A DNA stretch of 46,000 nucleotides from Symbiodinium natans (taxonomy: Eukaryota; Sar; Dinophyceae; Suessiales; Symbiodiniaceae): the NCBI GenBank assembly GCA_905221605.1, contig CAJNDS010002657.1, positions 71,501-117,500 on the forward strand. Reading direction: 5' to 3'. Position 1 is the stretch's first letter. Every line of letters begins with the position of its first letter. Made by a program: the position numbers and the translations under genes. Positions 37,783 through 46,000 of the stretch are shown in pieces. The notes beneath the pieces were generated by a model. The model saw only the letters and a program-made list of their open reading frames with translations, was not told the DNA's origin and ran no database searches.

Positions 37783-40203
37783 AGAATGAGCCCTAAACCC
37801 TAAACCCCCGACCCGAACCCCAAGCCCCCAACCCTGAACCCTAAACCGCCTAAACCCTAAACACCCCTAAACCCCAAACCCGAAATTAAGCCCTAACCCC
37901 TGCAAACGCTAAAGCTCTGAAGCCTCAGCGCTTCAACGCCCAATAGGTCTCCAAATGGGGGAGTTTTGATTCCCAACGCCCGGATCAACTCTCTCAAACC
38001 CAAACGCCCAAAAAATCAAGATGATGGCCGTTTGCTGAAGATACAGGCTCGCATCACTTCTTCCCCCCCTCCCCCGCCCCAACAAAAAACCCAATTTTAG
38101 GGTTTCACCCTAAACCCTAAACCCTAAACCCCAAACCCTAAGCCCTAAAAACGGGTCCTGCCAGCCGCTCTTCTTGTGGCGGCGCAGGACCTGGCTGTTG
38201 GGGTATCAGTTTAAGGCTCCAAACCCCACATCAACCGTCCGAAGCCCTAAGCCCGAAACCATGAGCCGAGCAGAACTGTACGTTTCTACCAGTTCTAAAC
38301 GGATTAGGGTAGTTACGGCCTTGCAAGAAGGACATAGCTACACATACTATACTTGGGTTATATTATAAGTACCCTGAACCTCCAAGTGAACCCTTGTATC
38401 GCAAGTGGGGTGCGGAGGTGCCAACGTGCCAAGGACTGGACTGAAGAGATAGTTGCAAGTTAGCGTTTAGGGTTTAGGGTTTAGGTTTTAGGTTTTAGGG
38501 TTTAGGGATAGTTTGGGGTTCAGGGTTCAGGGTCTAGGGTTTAGGGTTGCGGGGGTTCCGGGCTTAGGGTTTGGGGGCCTGTCAACCCTTGACCCCAAAC
38601 TCTACAGGCCCGAAAGCCCTGAACCCTACAAGCTCAAAACCCTCTAGAAGCTCGACTCCCTGGAATTTGTAAGCCTTAAACCCTGTATGCCCTAAGCCTT
38701 CTAAAGCCCGAAACCCTAAACCCGCTAAGCCCTGTAAAGAGAGCCCTATCCGCCTTCTGAACCCTGGGAGCCCTAAACCCTAAACGCCCTGTAAGCCCGA
38801 AGCCCAAAACCCTAATTATAAGCCCTAACCCCTCCCCCTATAATCCCAATGAAATCTTTAGCCATTCGAATCCCTAGGTAGCCTTAGAAAGACTCGACGC
38901 CCCCAGCCTCGACCCTAAGCCCTAAACCCTAAACCCTAAACCCGAAACCCTAATAGCCCTAAACCTTAAACTCCAGTAGCCCTAAACCCTAAACCCTAGG
39001 TTGCCCGAAACCCTAAACCCCAAACCCTGAACCCCCCTTCGCCCCAAAACACCCGCCTGGGACAGCATCGTGAAGCCCACAGTCGGATCCTGCGGAGCTC
39101 CAAAGCTCACGCGGTTTGGTGTTTTTGACCCCCGGAACTCGAAACCCGAAACCCGAAACCCTAAACCCTAAACTGGCCCTAAACCCTAAACTATCCCTAA
39201 ACCCTAAACCCTAAACCCTAAACCCTAAACCCCAAAGCCTAAACCCTAAACCCTAAACCCTAAACTGGCGAGAGCTGGGTGCTCGAGCCTCTCGCAGGGC
39301 TCGAACTTAGGGTTTGGGGTTAAGGGTCTTTTGTTTAGGGTTTAGGGCTACTGGGGTTTAGGGTTTAGGGCTACTAGGGTTTCGGGTTTAGAGTTTAGTG
39401 TTTACGGTTTGGGGATCGGAATGCAGGATCTCCGCTAACCCTCAACCCTGAAACAGACCCAGGCAACTTGACCAGCCCAAAACACAACACTCAGAAACCC
39501 TAGCACCGAAAGCCCTGAACTCAGCACAGGACATTTGAAAGGCTTTCTCCAAAAAAAGGTCCCTGTGTTGAGTTTCTGCAGTACTTTACTACTTAGGCTC
39601 GAGGTCCCTTACGGTCCCGCCCCCCCCCCGGCGACCCGAGACGCCGGGCGGGTGAGCAGATGTCTACTTTAAAGAAGCACTGGGTCCCCCAAAACTATCC
39701 ATTTCAGTGCGAAAAAGCAGCATTCCATTTCTGGGTCCACAGGTCTTTCTCAAGCAGGGGACCGGTCGAGGCCGGTGCGCCCTCCCCATCTGCAGGAGCC
39801 TTTTCAAATTGCCGTGCAATCGGGAGCGCACCCCTAAATCAAAAGAAAAAGGCCCCGCGCGCGCGCGCGCGCGCGCGCGCGTACACCGAAACCCTAAACC
39901 CCAAACCCTCAACCCTAAAGCTCTTTGACCCTGGTGCTGAACCCTCAGCCCTAGCCCTGAGCAGCAACACCTGAACCCTAAACCCTAAACTCTAAACCCT
40001 AAAGGATGGAGCCAATGCTATGTGAACGCAAAGACCCTGGGCCCTTTCGAGCGATCTTGAGAACAAAGATCGGGACCCCAAACCTCAAGGCCTGAAACCC
40101 AACCCCCCCCCCCCCCGTTTAGGGTTTAGGGGTCTAGGGTTTAAGCCCTAAACCCTAAACCCTAAACCCTAAACCCTAACCCCTGAACCCCAAGATTTAA
40201 GGT

Positions 40204-40320
40204 TTACATAACCGCAAGCCCTGTGCCCAGTGAGACCGACTGCTTCCGCTCCTTTGCAATCACCTCGGCATTCTCCTGTACAGGCGGCCAGGTCACACGG
40301 ATGTTGATGCTTTCCCTAAG
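40204..40320 (-). CDS. exon-like coding island
   Basis: The minus strand reads ESINIRVTWPPVQENAEVIA then KERKQSVSLGTGLAVM and stops at TAA (40,206-40,204). Composition is protein-like, but no family is recognised and no partner exon was identified. Confidence 0.3.
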   Translation of the reverse strand, partial: LRESINIRVTWPPVQENAEVIAKERKQSVSLGTGLAVM

Positions 40321-40323
40321 AAT

Positions 40324-40412
40324 CCATGTACCTACATAGTATATACTTGGGCCCTAAAGCTACTATATGGAAACCGCTTTAAGGCCCAAGTATACACCAT
40401 ATAGGTACATGG
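40324..40412. repeat. long hairpin (30-bp arms)
   Basis: Arms 40324-40353 and 40383-40412 are reverse complements with three mismatches (CCATGTACCTA...TATACTTGGGCC). The loop is 29 bp. One arm is related to 8803-8834, so the unit is dispersed. Confidence 0.7.
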
Positions 40413-40485
40413 ACATTTAAGGGTTTTAGATCGGGTACCCTAGATGTCCCCGAATTTTTTAACAGCAGCAAAATGGGGGTTTCCG

Positions 40486-40602
40486 ACACTAGGGCTGCCT
40501 TTTTGCGGTCCTTATCGTAAGGGAATCTTACTAATTGGGGTCTCTATTAGGGGTCCCCTTTTTTTCGCAAACCCCCAAATTGAGAACTAGCAGCCCTAGT
40601 GT
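40486..40602. mobile_element. inverted-repeat element (13-bp perfect arms)
   Basis: ACACTAGGGCTGC (40486-40498) and its exact complement (40590-40602) bound a 117-bp unit that also contains the internal palindrome AGGGGTCCCCT. No coding content. Confidence 0.6.
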
Positions 40603-42403
40603 ACTGCGAACAGTGAAGTAGCTTAGGGAGCCTTAGGGAGTAGTAGGGAGCATTAGGGAACCTTGGGTCACATACCCCCTTGAACCCCCCTCCCTTAAGG
40701 AACCCATAAGCTGAGAATGCAACACCAAAGAGAACTGGCAGCCGTACTGTACCGCCAATAGTGAAGTGATACCCTAAACCCTAAACCCTAAACCCTACAC
40801 CCTACACCCTACACCCTAAACCCTAAACCCTAAACCCTAAACCCTAAACCGACTCGGCACTCTCTTCAGCCTTAGAGGCTTCATGGTCCATGGGCTCTGA
40901 CAACGCATACTTGGAGGTTCATGGCATTTACTAACCAATTGTGCCTGTTTAGGGTTTAGGGTTTAGGGTTTAGGGTTTAGGGTCTAGGGTCTAGGGTCTA
41001 GGGTTTAGGGCTTCGGATAACTGTACTTATAAGCCACATATAAGCCCCTTAAGTGCCCTAATATGGTGATAGGTAGAGTTAGAAGTACGGTTAGAATTGG
41101 TTACTAAGTATCATGAACCTCCAAGTATGACCAGTTCTCCAAATTAGGGTGCCTTTTGGGGGTACCCTGGTACCCTAGAGCCCTAAATAGGAAGGGCCCC
41201 CCACTAATCAGGACCACAAAAGGGGCCCTCATTTAGAGAAGTGACCAGAAGGGTTCGGACCGTGGGCAGGACCGCAGCTTAGGGCACAAAGGGTGCAGGG
41301 AGAAGGGGATCCGGACTTTTCCTTACCGCTCTTACTACGACGCAGAAAATTGTGATCCTGAGCTGAGCAGTCGGCCGCCTATCGGCTAGCGTTTAAGGAA
41401 CCCCCCTAGGCTGTGCCTGAGTCATGCAGAAGAAAAACACCAAACCCCACTAACGTGGAGCGCTCGGGACATCAGAACACTAATCTTAGTGTAGCTTTCA
41501 TGGTCCTTTAGTATAAAGGCCACTGGTCTGGCCTGGGGCCCTTCCAACATCTGCCCAGCGTGGGATACGGAGGGAGGCCGTCCCCTCGGTGGACACTGCA
41601 GGACTGGCAACTTTCGGTGTGGTGCCGGGTTCATCTAGAGCCCGGCGCCTCTTCGCAGCCCTCATCCTTTTGTTGGGCTTTTTCCCTTTCTTGTCAGGAG
41701 CCACCTCCTCCTCCTCCCTCCTCCTTCTTCTCGGACACCACAGCCTGAGCCTGCTGTTGAAACCCCTTGTATACCCCTTAATATTAAGGGACCATGTAAC
41801 CAAAAATCTTAAGAGCTACTAGACCCAGGAGTAACCTAGAAATGAAGAGGGTGGTTTTAAGGGGATTCTAAAGGGAACCCCCAACCAAAAAAAAGGAATG
41901 AAAGGCCTACTCCGGGTCCTAGCCCTAAACCCTAAACCCTAAACCCTAAACCCTAAACCCTAAACCCTAAACCCTAAACCCTAAACCCTAAACCCTAAAC
42001 CCTAAACCCTAAACCCTAAACCCTAAACCCTAAACCCTAAACCCTAAACCCTAAACCCTTGACCCGGCACCTCAGCCAGCTGCCATGCGACGACTTCTGG
42101 GTTCGCATGGCGGACCAGGCCACCCAACCGTTTCTGTCCTGTTCAAGGGTTTGGGGCTCAGAGTCGGGTTGAGGGCTTCCCCTAAACCCTCAACCCTAAA
42201 CCCTAAACTCTTAAACCCTAAACCCTAAACCTTATACCCTAAACCCGAAGCCTAAACCCTGGAAAACGCTAAGCCCTAAACCCTAAACCCTATAGGGTTG
42301 TTTGGGTTTATCCACTTAGGGTGTATAGGGTTTGATGCCAGCTTGGGATAAGGGGTGGGGTTGAGGGCTTCAGGGTTCGGGGTTCGGGGTTTAGGGTTTA
42401 AGG
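40603..42403. repeat. spacer with telomere-like arrays and dispersed repeats
   Basis: CCCTAAA arrays at 40,770-40,850, 41,925-42,058 (about 19 near-perfect units) and 42,182-42,290; TTTAGGG at 40,950-41,010. Positions 41,032-41,132 are a copy of the AAGTACCCATGAACCTCC family. An imperfect hairpin of the ...CTCTAAAT type lies at about 41,126-41,232. A weak exon-like piece at 40,850-40,896 (PMDHEASKAEESAES) ends at a GTTTAGGG donor. Confidence 0.65.
41819..41922. mobile_element. MITE-like element, CTAGACCC family, copy 3
   Basis: CTAGACCCAGGAGTAACC at the left and GGCCTACTCCGGGTCCTAG at the right are imperfect inverted repeats and the best-preserved ends of the family. It abuts the long CCCTAAA array. 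Confidence 0.65.
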
Positions 42404-42499
42404 AGATTCTTGAAGACCCTCGATGTACAGTTCGCGCTCAGCTGCACCGCGGCCGCATCGCTTGCCATTAATAGGGTTCTTGAGGCTGGCCAACTTGTA
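42404..42499 (-). CDS. exon-like coding island
   Basis: The minus strand reads YKLASLKNPINGKRCGRG then AAERELYIEGLQES. The NPxNG...E pattern is protein-like and recalls a motif frequent in dinoflagellate and algal proteins, of unknown role. It is a single island between telomere-like repeats with no linked exon found. Confidence 0.35.
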
Positions 42500-43619
42500 C
42501 GTAGACTGGCGTGCCCCCTACTTGTAGGGAGTAGGCACGCCAAGGGATCGTGCTTGGGGTCTACGGCTGAACCTAAACCGTAAACCCTAAACCCTAAACC
42601 CTAAACCCTGGTTTAGGGCTGGCGCACTTACTGTGACGAACGAGAGACTGTAGTGGAACCAGGTCCGGAGCATCCGATGCCGACCCAAACTCGAAGAGCC
42701 AAAGGGCCAGGCTAGTAGGGAGGCCTCAATGATTAGAACATAGGGTTTAGGGTTTAGGGTTTTGGGGTTCAGGGTTTGGGGTTTAGGGTTTAGGGTTGGA
42801 ATAGGGTTTTGGGGGATATGATAGGACACTTATACAGGGACCATAAGGGAATTTCAAGGCCACCCTAAACCCTTAACCCTAAACTCTAAACCCATGAACC
42901 CCTGAACCCTCAAGCTGAACTCAAACCACGCGGGTCCGCACAGCTCTTGCTCCATGGCACACCAGTTCGGCGAGCGGGAGAGCGAAGACGTGCTCGATTT
43001 TAGATTTTAGGGTTTCGGGTTTAGGCTTATGGTCGTGGAGTAAAGGGTTCGAGGGTCCCCGGCGCGGTGTAGAGAAGAGTCAGGGCTAGCGTGGGTAGGG
43101 ATTAGGGTGGAGAGTGTACGGTTGAAGGGTTCAGGGCTCGGAGGGCTGTTAGGATTCTCAGGGCTGAAGTGCCACAACAGCCAGTATAGAGCTAAATTCC
43201 TGAGCCTGAAACAAAACCGTAAACCCTAAACCCTCAACCCCAAGCCCCAAACCCTAAACCCTAAACCCTAAACCCTAAACCTCATCAATGACCTTCCTGT
43301 GAATATGGGAGAGAGCCAAAAGCGGAGCGAACCGAAGGCATGCGGCTGTGGATCAGGGGTGCTTTGGACCAAAGACTTCGGGCTTAGAATTGCAGGGTCT
43401 AAAGGTAACCCTAAACCCTAAACCCTCAGCCGCACAGGGCTCATGAAGGTTTCGGGTTCGCAGGACGGGGTCAACTTCTCCCAGTTCCCCCCCACGGCAT
43501 CTCCCAAGGTTTAGGGTTTAGGGTTTAGGGTTTAGGGTTCAGCATCTCATGGACTAGCTTTCACCAGTCAAGCAGAACCCCCCACCCAGAGAATCCCATA
43601 CCATTTAAAACATAAAGCT
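42500..43619. repeat. spacer with short telomere-like arrays
   Basis: CCCTAAA (42,585-42,608; 43,215-43,290) and TTTAGGG (42,740-42,800; 43,508-43,540) arrays. Two minus-strand islands look codon-like (42,920-42,990, IEHVFALPLAEL; 43,430-43,490, DAVGGNWEKLTPS) but have no family or linked exon. Confidence 0.5.
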
Positions 43620-43720
43620 CACCGGTGCCGATAATATTGACCGAAATCGCAAAAACACCGGTGCCGATTGACCGAAATTACCAAAACCCGGTGGGCACAT
43701 TGACCGAAATTGCACAAAAG
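43620..43720. repeat. tandem repeat, ATTGACCGAAATT units
   Basis: Three imperfect units of about 33 bp, each with CCGGTG(CCGAT) followed by ATTGACCGAAAT and an A-rich tail. An AT-rich TATCTA/AT microsatellite follows at 43,745-43,790. Confidence 0.7.
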
Positions 43721-43938
43721 TCTAAACAATCAAATAAATAAATAAGTCTATATCTATATCTATATCTATGTATATATATATATATATATGTCTGAAAGAG
43801 AGGGTTTAGGGTTTAGGGCTTAGGGGTTTGGGTTTAGGGGCGGGTTTGGGGCTGATAGGGTTTAGGGCTTTATAGGGCTTAAGGGCGGCATCGTTGGGAA
43901 GCGACTCCATCGCAAAGACATACAGTTGGTTAATTAGC

Positions 43939-43965
43939 AGGGAATGAGGAAATTAGGGCCCTATA

Positions 43966-44003
<38 letters not shown>

Positions 44004-44111
44004 CCCTTTAAGTGATTATACAGGGCCCTATATATACCCTCTAAGGGATTATATAGGGCCCTATATATGCCCTTTAAGGGATTATGTAGGGCCCGAGTTC
44101 CCTCATCCCCT
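43939..44111. mobile_element. inverted-repeat element with internal AGGGCCCTATATA tandem units
   Basis: The termini AGGGAATGAGGAAATTAGG (from 43,939) and their complement (44,089-44,111) match at 19 of 23 positions. Inside are four AGGGCCC boxes about 37-60 bp apart with expanded AT runs. The glycine/isoleucine-type open frame here is repeat-derived. Confidence 0.6.
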
Positions 44112-44631
44112 GAAAAGAACCAGCAGGAAGCAGAGCATGGCGTCCTGATCACTTTCGTCGGCCGACCTGCTGTTGCAGTGGCGGAGAACGTCTATTCTCG
44201 ACACTTAGGCCCTGACCCCTAAACCCTAAACCCTAAACCCTAAACCCTAAACCCTAAACCCTAAACCCTAAACCCTGAACCGTAAACCCTAAACCCTCAA
44301 CCCTAGACAACCTCAACCCGAAAGAACCCTCTAAATATCCCGAAATAGTCATTCTAAGGAGCCCTTGTCTCGGAGGTGGCAAAAATCTCGGATCGGTATC
44401 CTGATTTTACGGCGTCGCGTTTTAGAAGCATTCCCAATGACATGTGATCCTGGTTTCAGGGTTCGGAGGCCGCCCCCTCCCACAAAACAGAAAAAAGTTG
44501 AAGTACCTTCCTCAAGCAAGTGTGCTGGCCGTACTGAGGTCTTTGGTATCAACGGAAACCTATGCCCAAAACCCGAGAGACATGGGACTAAACTGAATGA
44601 GCCCTCTAGAAGGAGGGGCCCCCTTACCATA
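44112..44631. other. spacer with CCCTAAA array
   Basis: CCCTAAA array at 44,218-44,300. The unique stretch 44,340-44,630 is open on both strands, but no protein is recognised. Confidence 0.4.
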
Positions 44632-44788
44632 CTAACTATAGCTAATGGGCCTATAACCTAATTTAGGATCCTTATTATAGTTAAGGGGCTTATAACCTAA
44701 TTTAGGATCCTTATAACCTAATTTAGGATCCTTATTATAGTTAAGGGGCTTATAACCTAATTTAGGATCCTTCTGACCTAGTTTAGGG
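44632..44788. repeat. 60-bp tandem repeat
   Basis: The unit contains CTTATAACCTAATTTAGGATC and TTATTATAGTTAAGGGG. Positions 44,652-44,700 recur at 44,712-44,760, with an extra half unit and a diverged last copy (GACCTAGTTTAGGGCC). Confidence 0.75.
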
Positions 44789-46000
44789 CCCTGTCAAGCC
44801 TACCCCCCCTGAAGCCGCGACTGCCAAGACCTTGTCGCCTTCAGAGGCCGCTTTCATTCAGCTGACATGGGTTTAGGGTTTAGGGTTTAGGGTTTAGGGT
44901 TTAGGGTTTAGGGTTTAGGGTTTAGGGTTTAGGGTTTAGGGTTTAGGGTTTAGGGTTAAACCCAAACCCTAAACGCATCTACCCTTCAGAGAGGGTGCAG
45001 GTTGCAGGGATTCGGGCTTCATTCTCGGGCTTCGGGCCTAGAACTCGCTCCATGGAAACCGTCTTAGCCCTAAACCCTAAACCCTAAACCCGAAACCCTA
45101 AACCCGACGACTGCGCCAACGCGCGCCCCGACGCTTTTCCCGCTGTATCAAAGACAGTTGGATGCGCATGGCAAGCATAAAAAAAACAACTAAACCCTAA
45201 ACCCGAAACCCGAAACCCGAAACCCTATGAACCTTAAACCCGAACTCTGAATCCCTGAGCCACGACGCCGTAGACCCTCTACCTGATAAACCTCAAACAC
45301 CCGAAGGCCATTCGCAAATAGCCCCCGCATCTCCCGATCCACCCTGAAGGGTTTAGGGTTTAGGGTTTAGGGTTTGCTTTTTAAGGGTTCGAAGGTTCAA
45401 GGGCTTACATATCGCAAATAGCCCCCGCATCTCCCGCGCCACCCTAGGGTTTTTAGGGTTTTTTAGGGTTTTTAGGGTTTTTTAGGGTTCAGGGTTGTTT
45501 TTGTAGGGTTTGAAGGTTCAAGGGGCTTGCATATCCCTTGGCCCTAAAGCAGGAATGCCCCGAGCCCACACGACGCGAGCGCCTTGGCCGCCATCATCAC
45601 CCTCCGCAGACAAGGACAGGTAGGGAAATACGAGCCCCCAGGGTTTAGGGTTTGGGGTTTGGGGGTTAGGGTTTAGGGTTTAGGGTTTAGGGTTTAGGGT
45701 TTAAGGTTTAGGGTTTAGGGTCAAGAACCCCCCAAAAACACCTTCTGTTGTAGGCTCCCAATGTAGAACCCCTTGTAGGGCTCCCATGTCGGGTTGCGAC
45801 TACAAAGCCCTCTGAAAAGGGTGTACGGAGCCAAGCATTCTGTAAGGGGGTTCTCTAGTAACAACCTCCCAAAACAGGGTTTAGGGTTTAGGGTTAGGGC
45901 TTAGGGCAAGGGTTTAGGGTTTAGGGTTAAGGGTTAAGCGTTAAGGGTTTCTGCATGAGGGCTGAGGGTTGAGGGTTGAGGGTTTGGGGTTGGCATTTGG
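44789..46000. repeat. terminal spacer with telomere-like arrays and a tandem duplication
   Basis: TTTAGGG arrays at 44,868-44,957 (about 12 clean units), 45,350-45,380 and 45,640-45,720. A roughly 100-bp duplication repeats CGCAAATAGCCCCCGCATCT at 45,314 and 45,414. The 45,440-45,490 tract has TTTTTAGGG-type units. The minus-strand island 45,283-45,343 (VDREMRGLFANGLRVFE) is codon-like but unassigned. Confidence 0.6.

Larger units (their letters stand above)
36812..40203. repeat. spacer with telomere-like arrays and microsatellites
   Basis: TTTAGGG arrays (36,830-36,900; 37,558-37,595; 38,465-38,560) and CCCTAAA arrays (37,460-37,492; 38,105-38,145; 38,915-39,270; 39,973-40,005; 40,143-40,180). 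A CTC-type trinucleotide repeat lies at 37,110-37,160 and a CG dinucleotide run at 39,855-39,881. Small open islands exist, but only the one at 37,216-37,287 is listed separately. Confidence 0.7.

Noticed and set aside
39660-39974. 104-codon plus-strand frame with an Ala-Arg run
   Set aside because: The Ala-Arg run is a translated CG dinucleotide microsatellite and the tail is translated CCCTAAA repeat. The remainder has no recognisable family.
42062-42145. Minus-strand exon-like island (RLGGLVRHANPEVVAWQLAE)
   Set aside because: At least two frames are open with plausible splice signals and neither links to a neighbour, so no call was made.
44349-44661. Open frames of 93-98 codons on both strands
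   Set aside because: They overlap on opposite strands, include repeat-derived sequence at one end and show no motif or splice context.
1-46000. Plant origin, suggested by TTTAGGG telomere repeats
   Set aside because: AG|G acceptors with GC/GA donors, introner-like inserts, micro-exons and the domain set of the Copia element fit a dinoflagellate better.

Overview
This is nuclear DNA of a dinoflagellate, probably a core or Symbiodiniaceae-like lineage. Four things point there: dozens of interstitial arrays of the plant-type telomere heptamer TTTAGGG/CCCTAAA; small exons separated by introns with GT, GC or GA donors and acceptors of the form AG|G; ankyrin-repeat genes; and a Copia-type retrotransposon of the kind known from dinoflagellates. 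No species can be named from the sequence alone. No rRNA, tRNA or bacterial gene was recognised.

Left flank (1-13.6 kb). A complete-looking minus-strand gene runs from an ATG at 2404 to a stop at 589. Six exons join in phase into 262 codons: a ubiquitin-like N-terminus followed by ankyrin repeats. Two of its introns are young introner-like elements whose 6-bp target duplications supply the GT splice donor. Further left-flank content is telomere-like arrays, a large C-tract minisatellite (5.4-6.2 kb), two decayed reverse-transcriptase fragments and two coding pieces of an unrecognised family.

Centre (13,634-27,056). A 13.4-kb minus-strand Copia-type LTR retrotransposon has two identical 146-bp LTRs, an ACCCT target duplication inside a CCCTAAA tract, and a polypurine tract. 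It encodes Gag-protease, then Pol through a textbook -1 frameshift signal (GGGTTTT, 9-nt spacer, 7-bp stem). Pol carries integrase, reverse transcriptase and RNase H, followed by two non-canonical domains: a 2-oxoglutarate/Fe(II) dioxygenase-like domain and a methyltransferase-like domain with a Pro-Cys motif. Downstream lies a second coding block broken by +1 frame changes. It contains an SGNH-hydrolase-like region, a Tpt1/KptA-like RNA 2'-phosphotransferase domain and a zinc-ribbon protein. The element thus carries candidate DNA- and RNA-modifying enzymes in addition to its replication machinery.

Right flank (27-46 kb) and the host gene. Minus-strand mini-exons at 36,811, 36,081, 31,524, 30,289, 29,510, 28,608, 28,018 and 27,351 encode ankyrin repeats. 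The last of these joins in phase to an exon at 12,811, on the far side of the retrotransposon. The element therefore sits, in sense orientation, in an intron of an ankyrin gene, and removing it leaves an intron of about 1.07 kb, in line with the neighbouring introns. Introns and spacers here are filled with telomere-like repeats, short inverted-repeat elements (several families with multiple copies) and microsatellites. From 37 to 46 kb more exon-like islands are visible but could not be chained into a gene.
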